Assembly (NCBI RefSeq): GCF_000381025.1
Contig: NZ_KB905814.1
Coordinates: 186,001-250,000 of the forward strand
Direction: 5' to 3'
Source of the DNA: Streptomyces sulphureus DSM 40104
GTDB taxonomy: Bacteria > Actinomycetota > Actinomycetes > Streptomycetales > Streptomycetaceae
Length of the DNA: 64,000 bases
Part shown: piece after piece, positions 32,387-41,699 of the stretch
Numbering within the stretch: position 1 is the first letter of the stretch
How the letters are laid out: each line of letters starts with the position of its first letter
The notes under the pieces: generated by a model
What the model was told of the DNA's origin: nothing
What the model saw: only the letters and a program-made list of their open reading frames with translations
Databases searched by the model: none
Translations under genes and position numbers: made by a program

Positions 32387-32779
32387 TCAGCAGTCACGCA
32401 GCTCCGGGGACTGGTTGAGCACCTGCCCGCGGACGGAGGTGAAGCGCGCCAGCCTGTCGTCCACCGCCGAGTCGAGCGGGAAGACCGCCACCCGGTGGCA
32501 GTTCTGGAAGGCGAGACGTACACCGAAGTGCCGCTCCAGCGCGCCACGGATCGCGTTGCTGGCGAGAGCGCGCAGCAACTGGCCGCGCGCCTGCTCGTCC
32601 GGCGGAGGGGTCTGGTTGTCGGCGAACTCTCCGCCGTCCACTTTCAGTTGAGCGACCAGCGAGCTGACCATCTCCCAGGCGTACGGGAGAGAGGTGCGGA
32701 CGCAGTCGACGAAAGCCGCTTCATCCACCTCACCGCGCTCGGCCTGTTCAAGAAGCGCAGGTGGAACATCGAGCGACAT
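32387..32779 (-). CDS. SCO5389-family protein
   Basis: The product has 130 residues starting MSLDVPPALLEQAERGEVDEAAF, with an agagga ribosome site. The sequence is soluble and mixed alpha/beta, with an SLPYAWEMVSSLVAQL helix and a Cys-His segment (FQNCHRVAVF). I recognise it as the conserved Streptomyces protein named after SCO5389. It has no known activity. It is divergent from nucS with a 361-base gap, so the two could share regulation. Much longer open sequence upstream on this strand is spurious. Confidence 0.8.
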   Translation of the reverse strand: MSLDVPPALLEQAERGEVDEAAFVDCVRTSLPYAWEMVSSLVAQLKVDGGEFADNQTPPPDEQARGQLLRALASNAIRGALERHFGVRLAFQNCHRVAVFPLDSAVDDRLARFTSVRGQVLNQSPELRDC

Positions 32780-33140
32780 GGCTTCTCCTCTCACAGCCCC
32801 GGCCCCCGGGCCGGGTCTCTTAGGGATACGGCCCCCGACCGGCCGCGGCGGAGCTACAGGCGGGTCGGGACGCCCCCGTGCCGGGGAGCAATGGGGGCTG
32901 GACCGGAGGACACACCGCACCGCGTAGTCACGCAACCCCGTACGGCAACGTCCCCGCTGCTTACCGTAGGACGCGCAGAGATGACGCACCATGCGAATGG
33001 GAATACTCGCGCCATTACCGAACGCACCCTTCCAAGAACGTCGCGCACCGCACCGCGCCCACGCGCCGCTCCTCCGGAGCCCTCGCCGGCCGAGAGGGCG
33101 GATCGCGCGCCGAGGGGGAGTTCGAGTAGCGTTGCCGACC
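32780..33140. other. Divergent promoter region between the SCO5389-like gene and nucS
   Basis: The 361 bases contain no convincing gene. AT content rises around 32985-33015. TAGGAC (about 32977) is a possible -10 for nucS. No clear dyad was found. Confidence 0.45.
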
Positions 33141-33800
33141 ATGCGTCTCGTCATCGCCCGCTGCTCCGTCGACTATGCGGGGAGGCTCACCGCCCATCTG
33201 CCCTCGGCCCCGCGGCTGATCCTGGTAAAGGCCGACGGCTCGGTCTCCGTGCACGCGGACGACCGTGCGTACAAGCCGCTCAACTGGATGTCCCCGCCGT
33301 GCACCCTCAAGGAGGCCGAGGACCGCTGGACGGTGGAGAACAAGGCGGGCGAGAAGCTGGTGATCACCATGGAGGAGGTGCTCCACGACTCCTCCCACGA
33401 ACTCGGCGTCGACCCGGGTCTGGTCAAGGACGGCGTAGAGGCGCACCTCCAGAAGCTCCTCGCGGACCGGATGGAGACCCTGGGCGAGGGGTGGACCCTC
33501 GTCCGGCGCGAGTACCCCACGGCCATCGGCCCCGTGGACATCCTGGGACGGGACGCGGAGGGCGCCACGGTCGCCGTCGAGATCAAGCGCCGCGGGGAGA
33601 TCGACGGCGTCGAACAGCTCACCCGCTACCTGGAGTTGCTCAACAGGGACCCGCATCTTGCGCCCGTCCGCGGTGTCTTCGCCGCGCAGGAGATCAAGCC
33701 GCAGGCCCGCGTACTCGCCACCGACCGCGGCATCGACTGCGCCGTCCTCGACTACGAGGCGCTCCGCGGCATCGACGACGACAAGCTCCGCCTCTTCTGA
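33141..33800 (+). CDS. nucS: Endonuclease NucS (EndoMS), mismatch-specific
   Basis: Makes double-strand cuts at mismatches and provides non-canonical mismatch repair in actinobacteria, which lack MutS/MutL. The product has 219 residues. The C-terminal RecB-like nuclease carries Asp133 (GPVDILGRD), Glu147 and Lys149 (VAVEIKRRG). The protein ends DDKLRLF, resembling a sliding-clamp binding tail. The N-terminal half is the DNA-binding and dimerisation domain. The ATG at 33141 gives the normal N-terminus [12 protein letters not shown]; in-frame sequence upstream is intergenic. Confidence 0.95.
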   Translation: MRLVIARCSVDYAGRLTAHLPSAPRLILVKADGSVSVHADDRAYKPLNWMSPPCTLKEAEDRWTVENKAGEKLVITMEEVLHDSSHELGVDPGLVKDGVEAHLQKLLADRMETLGEGWTLVRREYPTAIGPVDILGRDAEGATVAVEIKRRGEIDGVEQLTRYLELLNRDPHLAPVRGVFAAQEIKPQARVLATDRGIDCAVLDYEALRGIDDDKLRLF

Positions 33801-33895
33801 CGCACCCGCGCCCGCGTCCCGCTCCTGGACCCCCAAGCAGCCTTCGGCTGCCCGCAGTCGACCGGTGAGCGACACCCGGCGGGGAGGCTGCCGTC

Positions 33896-33909
33896 GGAGA
33901 GCGCTCTCA
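33896..33909. promoter_or_regulatory. CebR-like operator box 1
   Basis: GGAGAGCGCTCTCA matches 11 of 14 positions of the LacI-family CebR box (TGGGAGCGCTCCCA) and contains the perfect palindrome GAGAGCGCTCTC. Confidence 0.6.
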
Positions 33910-33927
33910 TTGTTACCTCTCCGAGTC

Positions 33928-33941
33928 CGGGAACGCTCCCA
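33928..33941. promoter_or_regulatory. CebR-like operator box 2
   Basis: CGGGAACGCTCCCA matches 12 of 14 positions of the CebR box, 32 bases (three helical turns) downstream of box 1. Confidence 0.65.
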
Positions 33942-34138
33942 CGCCCCGCGCCGCAGGTCACCGGCGCGCACTCCGTCGACTCCCCTGCTCGCAGGGCGAG
34001 TTGGGCGGCCTGACGGCCCGTCGGCCCATGTCCCACCTCTTGACGCGCTCTTCTCTCAATAATTAACTCACTGCGCGAATTAAGGGTGTTCCGCCTTCAG
34101 TTACTTAAGTGAGCTTCCCCTGAGAGGGGCAGACGACC

Positions 34139-35452
34139 ATGAGCAGAAGCAGCAGGAGCCGCGGGCGCCTCGCCGCCGCAGCCGCCCTCACCACGGCGCT
34201 CACCGCCACCGCGTGCGGCGGCGGGACCACCACGGACGGCAGCAGCAACGACGACCCGAAGACGCTCACCTACTGGGCGAGCAACCAGGGCCCCAGCGTC
34301 GAGGCCGACAAGAAGATCCTCACCCCCGAGTTGAAGAAGTTCGAGAAGAAGACCGGGATCAAGGTCAAGCTGGAGGTGATCCCCTGGGACAGCCTCCTCG
34401 ACCGCATCCTCGCGGCCACCTCCTCGGGTCAGGGCCCCGACGTGCTCAACATCGGCAACACCTGGTCGTCCTCGCTCCAGTCCAGCGGCGGGCTCCTCCC
34501 CTGGAACAAGGAGAACTTCGAGAAGATCGGCGGCCGGGACCGCTTCGAGCCGAGCGCGGTCGCCGCCGCCGGCGCCAAGGGCGAGCCCCCGTCCGCCGTC
34601 CCGCTCTACTCGCTCTCCTACGCCCTCTACTACAACAAGGAGATGTTCGAGAAGGCCGGGATCGACGGCCCTCCGAAGACCTGGAAGGAGTTCGACGCCA
34701 CGGCGAAGAAGCTCACCTCGGACGGCCGTTACGGCGTGGCGGTCGAGGGCGGGAACCCGGTGGAGAACGCCCACCACGCCTTCATCTTCGCCAAGCAGCA
34801 CGGCGCCGACTTCTTCGACGCCGAGGGCAACCCCACCTTCGACAAGCCCGGCAACGTCAAGGGCGTCAAGCAGTACATCGACCTCCTCGCGAACGACAAG
34901 GTCGCGGCCCCCGGCAACGCCGAGTACGCGCAGAACCAGACGATCAAGGACGTCGCCACCGGCAAGGCGGCCATGATGCTCTGGCAGGCCGCGGGCAGCA
35001 CCCTGAAGCCGCTGGGGATGAAGGAGGACGAGTACGGCGTCGCGCCGATCCCCGTGCAGGAGGGGCAGCAGGACGCCGTCAACTCGATGGTCGCGGGCAT
35101 CAACATCGCCGTCTTCGAGAACACCGACAACCACGACGGTGCCATGGAGTTCGTGAAGTTCATGACGTCCGACGCCGAGCAGAAGATCCTCAACGAGACC
35201 TACGGCTCGATACCGCCGGTGAAGCCCGCACAGCAGGACGCCGCCTTCGGAAAGCACGAGCAGAAGGTACTCCGCGAGGTGTTGTCGAACTCCTCGGCCC
35301 CGCTTCCGCAGGTGCCCAACGAGTCGCAGTTCGAGACGCTCGTCGGGACGGCGATGAAGGAGCTCTTCGCCGACGCCGCGGCCGGTCGCACCGTGACCGA
35401 GGGAGCGGTGAAGCAGCGGCTCACCAAGGCCCAGCAGCAGATGCAGAAGTGA
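34139..35452 (+). CDS. Sugar ABC transporter substrate-binding lipoprotein
   Basis: The product has 437 residues. A lipoprotein signal ends at Cys26 (LTATAC), so the mature protein is anchored outside the membrane. The rest is a family-1 extracellular solute-binding protein (TLTYWASNQGP, PDVLNIGNTWSS, ALYYNKEMFEKAGI, KAAMMLWQAAGS). It should deliver a sugar to the two permeases downstream. The neighbouring beta-glucosidase suggests a beta-glucoside such as cellobiose (inference). The ATG at 34139 follows gaggggc. No transporter ATPase is encoded in the cluster, so the multi-sugar ATPase MsiK is the expected energiser. Confidence 0.9.
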   Translation: MSRSSRSRGRLAAAAALTTALTATACGGGTTTDGSSNDDPKTLTYWASNQGPSVEADKKILTPELKKFEKKTGIKVKLEVIPWDSLLDRILAATSSGQGPDVLNIGNTWSSSLQSSGGLLPWNKENFEKIGGRDRFEPSAVAAAGAKGEPPSAVPLYSLSYALYYNKEMFEKAGIDGPPKTWKEFDATAKKLTSDGRYGVAVEGGNPVENAHHAFIFAKQHGADFFDAEGNPTFDKPGNVKGVKQYIDLLANDKVAAPGNAEYAQNQTIKDVATGKAAMMLWQAAGSTLKPLGMKEDEYGVAPIPVQEGQQDAVNSMVAGINIAVFENTDNHDGAMEFVKFMTSDAEQKILNETYGSIPPVKPAQQDAAFGKHEQKVLREVLSNSSAPLPQVPNESQFETLVGTAMKELFADAAAGRTVTEGAVKQRLTKAQQQMQK

Positions 35453-35462
35453 GCCGAAGGCG

Positions 35463-36476
35463 ATGACAGCCACCGAGACACCGAGCAGCGCCGCACCGTC
35501 GGCACCGGGCGGCGGGGAGCGCGGCGGGCCGCCGGCCCGGCGCGGCCTCCGGCGGTTCCTCTCCGCGCGGATACGCCGCGGCGGCCTGCCCTACCTGCTG
35601 CTGCTCCCCGCCCTCGTCCTCGAACTCCTCATCCACCTGGTGCCGATAGCCGTCGGCGTGGTGATGAGCTTCCGGGAGCTGACCAACGAGTACCTGCGGC
35701 ACTGGGGCGACGCACCCTGGCGCGGGCTCGACAACTTCCGCGTCGCCGTGGACTTCGACGGGTCCGTGGGCGCGGCGCTCCTCAAGTCCTTCGGCGTCAC
35801 CTGCGCGTTCACCATCCTCGCCGTCGGGCTCGCCTGGGTGCTGGGGGCGGGCGCCTCGATCCTCATGCAGGACGCCTTCCGGGGGCGCGGTGTGCTGCGT
35901 GCGCTCTTCCTCACCCCGTACGCGCTCCCCGTCTACGCCGCCGTCATCACCTGGTCGTTCATGCTCCAGCGGGACAACGGCCTCGTGAACCACGTGTTCC
36001 ACGAGCAGTTGGGGCTCACGGACGAGCCCTCGTTCTGGCTCATCGGCGGAAACAGTTTCCTCTCGCTCGTCGTCGTCTCCGTCTGGCGTACCTGGCCCTT
36101 CGCCTTCCTGATCATCACGGCCGCGCTCCAGAACATCCCACGCGACCTCTACGAGGCGGCGGCGATCGACGGCGCCGGGATCTGGCAGCAGATCAGGAAG
36201 ATCACGCTTCCCTCGCTCCGCCCCGTCAACCAAGTGCTGCTGCTCGTCCTCTTCCTGTGGACGTTCAACGACTTCAACGTGCCGTTCATGCTCTTCGGTA
36301 AGGCGGCCCCGGAGGCGGCGAACCTCATCTCCCTCTACATCTACAAATCGTCCTTCCTCACCTGGGACTTCGGCACCGGCGCCGCCATGTCCGTACTCCT
36401 GGTGCTGTTCCTGCTGCTGGTGACGGCGGGCTACCTGCTCGCGACGTCCCGCAAGAAGAGGGGTGCCGATGTCTAG
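35463..36476 (+). CDS. Sugar ABC transporter permease (MalF-type)
   Basis: The product has 337 residues with about six membrane segments after a disordered, Ala/Gly/Arg-rich N-terminus. The EAA-loop that contacts the ATPase is YEAAAIDGAGIWQQIRKITLP. The ATG at 35463 is ten bases after the binding-protein stop. The stop overlaps the next permease start, so the pair is coupled. Family 2-type sugar permeases like this carry di- or oligosaccharides. Confidence 0.9.
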   Translation: MTATETPSSAAPSAPGGGERGGPPARRGLRRFLSARIRRGGLPYLLLLPALVLELLIHLVPIAVGVVMSFRELTNEYLRHWGDAPWRGLDNFRVAVDFDGSVGAALLKSFGVTCAFTILAVGLAWVLGAGASILMQDAFRGRGVLRALFLTPYALPVYAAVITWSFMLQRDNGLVNHVFHEQLGLTDEPSFWLIGGNSFLSLVVVSVWRTWPFAFLIITAALQNIPRDLYEAAAIDGAGIWQQIRKITLPSLRPVNQVLLLVLFLWTFNDFNVPFMLFGKAAPEAANLISLYIYKSSFLTWDFGTGAAMSVLLVLFLLLVTAGYLLATSRKKRGADV

Positions 36477-37377
36477 CGCGACCGAGGGCGCCACCGAAGC
36501 GCGACGGCGCACGCCCGCGCCTGCCCGGCGCTCCCCCAACGCACCGCCCGCGTCGTTCCTCTGGACGCGGCGCATCCTGCTCACCTTCCTCGCCGTCTTC
36601 TCCGCGGTGCCGATCTACGTCATGATCAGCTCCTCGCTGAAGCCGCTGCAGGACGTCACGGGCAAGTTCCGGTGGATTCCGAGCGGTCTGACGATCCGCC
36701 CCTACATCGACATCTGGCAGACGGTCCCGCTGGCGAAGTACTTCATGAACTCGCTGATCGTCTCGCTCGCCGCCACCGCCTGCTCCGTGGTCGTCGCGGT
36801 CTTCGCCGCGTACGCGGTGAGCCGGTACCGGTTCCGCGGCAAACGGCTCTTCACCGTCACCGTCCTCTCCACGCAGATGTTCCCCGGCATCCTCTTCCTG
36901 CTGCCGCTCTTCGTCCTCTTCGTCAACATCGGCAACGCGACGGGGATCGCGCTCTACGGGTCGCGCGGCGGACTCATCCTCACGTACATGACGTTCACGC
37001 TGCCGTTCTCGATCTGGATGCTCGTGGGCTACCTCGACTCCATCCCGCGCGACCTCGACGAGGCCGCGCTCGTCGACGGCTGCGGGGCGGTCGGTGCGCT
37101 CTTCCGGGTCGTCGTCCCGGCGGCCGTGCCGGGGATCGTCGCCGTCGCCGTCTACTCGTTCATGACCGCGTGGGGCGAGGTGCTCTTCGCCTCCATGATG
37201 ACCAACGACGTCACCCGCACGCTCTCCATCGGCCTCCAGGGCTACGCCACGCAGACCCAGGTCTACTGGAACCAGGTGATGGCCGCCTCGCTCGTGGTGA
37301 GCGTGCCCGTGGTCGCCGGTTTCCTGCTCCTCCAGCGGTACCTCGTCGCCGGGCTCACCGCCGGCGCCGTCAAGTGA
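36469..37377 (+). CDS. Sugar ABC transporter permease (MalG-type)
   Basis: The product has 302 residues with six membrane segments. The EAA-loop is LDEAALVDGCGAVGALFRVVVP. ATG 36469 was preferred to GTG 36463 because the agagggg ribosome site is seven bases upstream of the ATG; it overlaps the preceding stop by eight bases. It forms the translocation channel with the MalF-type subunit. Confidence 0.9.
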   Translation: MSSATEGATEARRRTPAPARRSPNAPPASFLWTRRILLTFLAVFSAVPIYVMISSSLKPLQDVTGKFRWIPSGLTIRPYIDIWQTVPLAKYFMNSLIVSLAATACSVVVAVFAAYAVSRYRFRGKRLFTVTVLSTQMFPGILFLLPLFVLFVNIGNATGIALYGSRGGLILTYMTFTLPFSIWMLVGYLDSIPRDLDEAALVDGCGAVGALFRVVVPAAVPGIVAVAVYSFMTAWGEVLFASMMTNDVTRTLSIGLQGYATQTQVYWNQVMAASLVVSVPVVAGFLLLQRYLVAGLTAGAVK

Positions 37378-37443
37378 CCCCTCAGGCAACGGTGTTCGCC
37401 GCAGCGCACAGCGCCGCGGTGGGCGCCGCAAGAAAGGACCACC

Positions 37444-38811
37444 GTGCAAGCCGAGCACCCCGAGCAACTCAGCGCTCTCCCCGAGGACTTCGTCTGGGGC
37501 GTCGCCACCGCCGCCTACCAGGTCGAAGGGGCCGTGGCCGAGGACGGGCGCGCCCCGTCGATCTGGGACACCTTCTCGCACACGCCCGGCATGGTCGCCG
37601 GCGGCGACACCGGTGACATCGCGTGCGACCACTACCACCGGTGGCCGGAGGACATCGCGCTGATGCGCCGACTCGGCGTCGACGCCTACCGGTTCTCGCT
37701 CGCCTGGCCGCGCGTGATGCCGGACGGCGACGGCGTCAACCCGAAGGGGCTCGCCTTCTACGACCGGCTCGTCGACGCGCTCCTCGAAGCCGGCATCACG
37801 CCCTTCCCCACGCTCTACCACTGGGACCTGCCGCAGGCGCTCCAGGACAGGGGCGGCTGGCCCGAGCGGGCGACGGCGGAGCGCTTCGCCGCGTACACGC
37901 AGGTCGTGGCGGAGCGGCTCGGGGACCGCGTCACCGAGTGGGCGACGCTCAACGAGCCGCTCTGCTCGGCCTGGATCGGGCACCTGGAAGGACGTATGGC
38001 GCCCGGGATCGCCGACATCCGGGCTGCCGTCCCCGCCTCGCACCACCTGCTCCTCGGACACGGTCTCGCGGTGCAGGCGCTGCGCGCCGCCGTGCCGCAC
38101 GCGCGGATCGGCATCGTCAACAACCTTTCCGACCACACGCCTGCGAGCGACGACGAGGCGGACATCGCCGCCGCGAGGCGGGCCGACGGGCACACCAACC
38201 GCTGGTGGCTGGACCCGCTCCACGGGCGCGGCTACCCCGCCGACATGGTCGAGCTGTACGGCGTCGAGCCGCCCGTGCGCCCCGGTGACCTGGAGGCGGT
38301 CGCCGCTCCCCTCGACTGGCTGGGGCTCAACTACTACTTCCGCAACGTCCTCGCCGACGCGCCGGGGGGCGAACTCCCGTACGCCGCGCAGGTGGTCGCG
38401 GAGGATGCGCGGCGTACCGCGATGGGCTGGGAGGTGCACGCGGAGGGGCTCACGCGGACGCTCCGGCGGATGACCGACGACTACGGCGCGCGCCGGATAT
38501 ACGTCACCGAGAACGGCTCCGCCTACGAGGACACCGTGGGGCCCGACGGGCAGATCGACGACCCCGAGCGGACCAGGTACCTCGAGGAGCACCTGGCGGC
38601 GTGCGCCGATGCGGTCCGCCAAGGGGTGCCGCTCGCCGGATACTTCGCATGGTCGCTGCTGGACAACTTCGAGTGGGCGTACGGGTACGAGAAGCGCTTC
38701 GGCCTCGTGCACGTCGACTATCCGACGCAGCAGCGGACGATCAAGGGAAGCGGCCACCGCTACCGGGACATCCTCGCCTCGCACCACGCACGGCGGCACC
38801 GGGCGGCCTGA
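37444..38811 (+). CDS. GH1 family beta-glucosidase
   Basis: The product has 455 residues and no signal peptide, so it hydrolyses imported glycosides in the cytoplasm. The acid/base Glu171 is in TLNEP and the nucleophile Glu356 is in VTENGS. The N-terminal [15 protein letters not shown] and C-terminal [17 protein letters not shown] are typical GH1 signatures. GTG 37444 follows aaagga. It is the last gene of the transporter operon. Together the four genes form a classical uptake-and-cleavage module for cellobiose or related beta-glucosides. Confidence 0.93.
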   Translation: MQAEHPEQLSALPEDFVWGVATAAYQVEGAVAEDGRAPSIWDTFSHTPGMVAGGDTGDIACDHYHRWPEDIALMRRLGVDAYRFSLAWPRVMPDGDGVNPKGLAFYDRLVDALLEAGITPFPTLYHWDLPQALQDRGGWPERATAERFAAYTQVVAERLGDRVTEWATLNEPLCSAWIGHLEGRMAPGIADIRAAVPASHHLLLGHGLAVQALRAAVPHARIGIVNNLSDHTPASDDEADIAAARRADGHTNRWWLDPLHGRGYPADMVELYGVEPPVRPGDLEAVAAPLDWLGLNYYFRNVLADAPGGELPYAAQVVAEDARRTAMGWEVHAEGLTRTLRRMTDDYGARRIYVTENGSAYEDTVGPDGQIDDPERTRYLEEHLAACADAVRQGVPLAGYFAWSLLDNFEWAYGYEKRFGLVHVDYPTQQRTIKGSGHRYRDILASHHARRHRAA

Positions 38812-38871
38812 GGGTCGGGCGGGGCAGGAGGACCGGTCGCCCGGGGCCGCGGGGATCGTACGGCGACGTCC

Positions 38872-38893
38872 GGCCGCCCGGGTTCGGGCGGCC
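38872..38893 (+). terminator. Terminator of the sugar operon
   Basis: The nine-base arms ggccgcccg and cgggcggcc pair perfectly around ggtt, 60 bases after the beta-glucosidase stop. Confidence 0.75.
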
Positions 38894-39059
38894 CGGCGGC
38901 CACGGTCGGCCGGGGCAGGGACAGGCCGTTGTGTCCACCGAGCCCGCCAAGCTCGTTACGGCAAGGCTTGTTGGGGCGGCACACCCGACCCTGAGCCCGG
39001 CCGAGCCTCCCCCCGTCGGACAACAACGCCCGACCGTCCGCCGACCGCCCCAATCCGAC

Positions 39060-41354
39060 TCAAACCATCGAGACCTCGGAGGCCGACGGTTGGACATTGC
39101 GGGCGGAAGAGGTCCCCGACTCCCCGGCGGAGGAGCTGGAGTCCGGTCCGTCGTCCTCCGGGGCGGACGGGTCCGGGTCGTCGGGGGAGGTCGGGGGGTC
39201 GTCCGGGGAGGACGGTGGGTCGTCCGGGGACGTCGTCGGGTCGTCAGGTGAGGTCGGCGGGTCTTTCGGCGAGGAGGGCCGACCGCCGCCACCGCTGTCG
39301 CCACCGTCGTCCGAGGAGCTCGGGGCCTCCTTCGTGGAGGAGCGGTCGTCTTCGTCCTCTTCCGAGGGTTGAGAGGCGCTGGTGCTGGGGCTGTCCGAAC
39401 CGCCGTCCTGCGTCGAGGACTCGACGGGTCGCACGGGTCTGCTCGAGCGGTCCGACTGCTCCTCCACCGGGGAATCGTCGGCGGCCGGCTGCTCGTCGCC
39501 CTCCTGCTGCGAGGTCGACTGGCGCGGCCGGACGGAGTCCGGGTCGCCGTCGCCCGCCGTGCTGCCGAGGGTGACGAGAGTCCCGAGGACCGCGACGAGC
39601 ACCGCGCCCGCGCCCGCCGCCACCAGGTTCCTCCGGCTCCCCTTCGGCGCAGGGCCCTGGCTCTTCTCCGACTCGGGGGCTTCCCCCGCCGAGAGGTTCA
39701 CACGCGTGCCTGCCGTGGGGGCGCCGGCGGTGTGGTCGGCGGCGGGCGGCGGAATCCGCTCGGCGACAAAGGCGACCCCGGTGGGTGGTGTACTCGCCGG
39801 CGAGGGCTCCCCGGCCGCGTCCGCGGGCCCGGCCGCCTCGGCGAGGAGGCGATCGGCGACGAGCGCGAGCGCGCGCCTGCCTGCGACGGTGCCGCGCTGG
39901 TCCGCGAGGACCCCGCGGAGCCCGATCGACGCCTCCAGCTCGGCACGTGCTCTCTCCGGCTGACCCGTGCAGAGGGCGAGAACGCCCAACTCGTGGTGGA
40001 AGTACGCCTCTTCGGCGACCTCTCCGGCTATCCGGGCCGCTTCCTGGCCTCCCCGGAGAATCCGCTCCCAATCGCCCCAACGGAGCCCGGCGGCGAGTAC
40101 GGGGGCCGCGGCCCTGGCGAGGAGCACCGCGGCGCTCGGAGCGCCGTCGCGCTGCGCGCCCTTGAGGGCGGCGAGGAGCGCATCGGCCTCGGCTGTGACG
40201 CGCTCGTGCGTGACGGAGGGATGGCCCGCCCACCAGCCGTAGTGACGCGCCGCTGTGAGGGCACGTGCGCCGCTGCCTTCCGCGTACCCCGCCTCGGTGA
40301 GCTGCTCGGCGACACCGGCGGCGAGGCGGAAGTGCCCACCGACGGGCGAGACGAGGCCGGCGTCCCGGAGGTCGGTGAGGGTGTCGTCGGCGTCGTCCGA
40401 GCCTGTGAGGGCGGGGAGGTGCGAATAGTGGGGCACCTCGCCCTCCAACGCGAGGGCGTACCGCAGGACTTCGCGCGCGGACTCGGGGAGCGCGGCGACG
40501 ACCTGGCGCGCCGGCGGCCCTTCGGCCGGCACCCCTCCCCCGCCCAGCCGCAGCAGCGCGCCCGCCTGGACGAAGGTGCGCACGTTGCCTTCGGAGGAGA
40601 GCCAGAGGCCCGAGGCCCAGTCGGCCTCCGCATCGAGGAGCGGGCGCTGCACGGCGTGCTCGAGCAGCTCCAGGCAGGCGGTGCGGCTGAGCCCTTCGAG
40701 CGGGACCTCCTCGACGTGCGAGGCGGGCTCGGGGGCGGGGGTACCGGGCAACGCCGAGAGCAGGAAGGCGCATTCGGGGGTGTGGCTCAGCAGCGACTCG
40801 AGCGCCTCCTGGCCGAACTCCAGATCGTCGACGAGGACGATCGCCCCGATCCGGCCGAGCGCGGCGTGGAGTTCGGAGGGTTCGGGGCGATGGCCGAAAG
40901 CGTCGTAGACCGCCGCGTAGAGGGCGTGTTCGAGATCGCGGGCCGTGCGGTGGTGGCCGCTGAGGCGGACGACGCCGTCGGGCGGCAGCCCGGCGACGTC
41001 GCCGGCGACCGCGTCGAGGAGGGCCGTGCGCCCGGAGCCGGGGGCGCCTGTGACACGGACCGAGCGGCCGCACGAGAGCAGTCCGGCGAGCCGGCTGCGC
41101 TCCTCCTCCCGTTCCAGGAGCGGCGATTGGCCCGCCTGCCCGGGTACGGCGGAGCGCTCGGCGGCCGGCAGCTTCGTCGGAGAGGACGGGCGCATGCCGG
41201 GCGGGCAGGGCTCGACCTCGCTGCCGTCGACCGGGTTGACCGTCAGTAGCAGTTCACCGGCGACGAGTTGGACGATCCGGGCAGGGCCCTTCCCCGGTCC
41301 CCCGCCGCCCGCGGCCGACCCCGCGCCGCCGAAGCGGCCGCCTTCCTGCTCCAT
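39060..41354 (-). CDS. Membrane-tethered P-loop ATPase with extracytoplasmic PTSPDD-repeat tail
   Basis: The product has 764 residues from ATG 41354 (MEQEGGRFGGAGS). The P-loop GAPGSGRT is at about residues 104-111 and Walker B AIVLVDDLE follows, giving an AAA/STAND-type domain. A helical middle (about 270-520) resembles the sensor or TPR-like arm of such proteins. One membrane segment lies at about 576-597 (NLVAAGAGAVLVAVLGTLV). The last ~167 residues are Ser/Asp/Pro-rich with tandem [PT][TS]SPDD repeats and should be outside the cell. No DNA-binding domain is visible. It shares direction with the STAS gene upstream, 345 bases away. The function is unknown. Confidence 0.75.
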   Translation of the reverse strand: MEQEGGRFGGAGSAAGGGGPGKGPARIVQLVAGELLLTVNPVDGSEVEPCPPGMRPSSPTKLPAAERSAVPGQAGQSPLLEREEERSRLAGLLSCGRSVRVTGAPGSGRTALLDAVAGDVAGLPPDGVVRLSGHHRTARDLEHALYAAVYDAFGHRPEPSELHAALGRIGAIVLVDDLEFGQEALESLLSHTPECAFLLSALPGTPAPEPASHVEEVPLEGLSRTACLELLEHAVQRPLLDAEADWASGLWLSSEGNVRTFVQAGALLRLGGGGVPAEGPPARQVVAALPESAREVLRYALALEGEVPHYSHLPALTGSDDADDTLTDLRDAGLVSPVGGHFRLAAGVAEQLTEAGYAEGSGARALTAARHYGWWAGHPSVTHERVTAEADALLAALKGAQRDGAPSAAVLLARAAAPVLAAGLRWGDWERILRGGQEAARIAGEVAEEAYFHHELGVLALCTGQPERARAELEASIGLRGVLADQRGTVAGRRALALVADRLLAEAAGPADAAGEPSPASTPPTGVAFVAERIPPPAADHTAGAPTAGTRVNLSAGEAPESEKSQGPAPKGSRRNLVAAGAGAVLVAVLGTLVTLGSTAGDGDPDSVRPRQSTSQQEGDEQPAADDSPVEEQSDRSSRPVRPVESSTQDGGSDSPSTSASQPSEEDEDDRSSTKEAPSSSDDGGDSGGGGRPSSPKDPPTSPDDPTTSPDDPPSSPDDPPTSPDDPDPSAPEDDGPDSSSSAGESGTSSARNVQPSASEVSMV
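39174..39278 (-). repeat. Tandem coding repeat for SPDDPPT units
   Basis: About five copies of a six- to seven-residue unit (SPKDPPT, SPDDPTT, SPDDPPS, SPDDPPT, SPDDPD) are encoded by near-identical tcgtccgggga-type DNA repeats in the ATPase tail. Copy number could vary between strains. Confidence 0.75.
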
Positions 41355-41699
41355 GCTCGTGCCCCCAGTCGCGTTCTGCGCACACGGCGCCTCCACAGGG
41401 CTGCCCCTGCCCCGGGCAGCACGTCCGATGCCGTCTCCTCGTACCGTGCAGGCACACTATCGCCACCCCCCGACAGCGCCCACGGTGCCGACTCGTCCGC
41501 TATCTCTCCGCAACAAACCGCCTCCGAAGGGCGGATGGGAGCAGAGCAGAGCCGTGCCCAGCGGCGCGGCGCACGGCTCCCCCACCGCCGCCCCAGGACG
41601 CGGGCCGCTTCGCCGGCGGCCGAGCGGGCGAACCGGCCCGCAATGCCGCCGAGTTGCCCCACCATCGAGTGAACTCCCGCCCTCTCGAGGGCGACGGGC
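41355..41699. other. Intergenic region between the STAS and ATPase genes
   Basis: The 345 bases hold no gene. Three hairpins are visible: 41678-41693 (cgccct/agggcg), directly after the STAS stop and likely its terminator; 41549-41579 (gagccgtgc/gcacggctc); and 41400-41420 (gctgccc/gggcagc), close to the ATPase start. Confidence 0.55.

Larger units (their letters stand above)
33801..34138. other. Regulatory region upstream of the sugar ABC operon
   Basis: These 338 bases hold no gene. A weak hairpin gcagcc-ttc-ggctgc (33837-33851) may terminate nucS. Two CebR-like boxes lie at 33896 and 33928. TTGACG (34040-34045) with TAATTA or ATTAAC 14-16 bases on is a promoter candidate, in an unusually AT-rich stretch (34055-34110). 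CCCCT-gag-AGGGG at 34117-34129 overlaps the ribosome site of the binding-protein gene. Confidence 0.55.

Noticed and set aside
34139..38811. Sugar ABC/beta-glucosidase operon as a recent horizontally acquired island
   Set aside because: Codon use and GC content match the flanking genes, and no integrase, tRNA or flanking repeat is present. Only the upstream promoter region is AT-rich.
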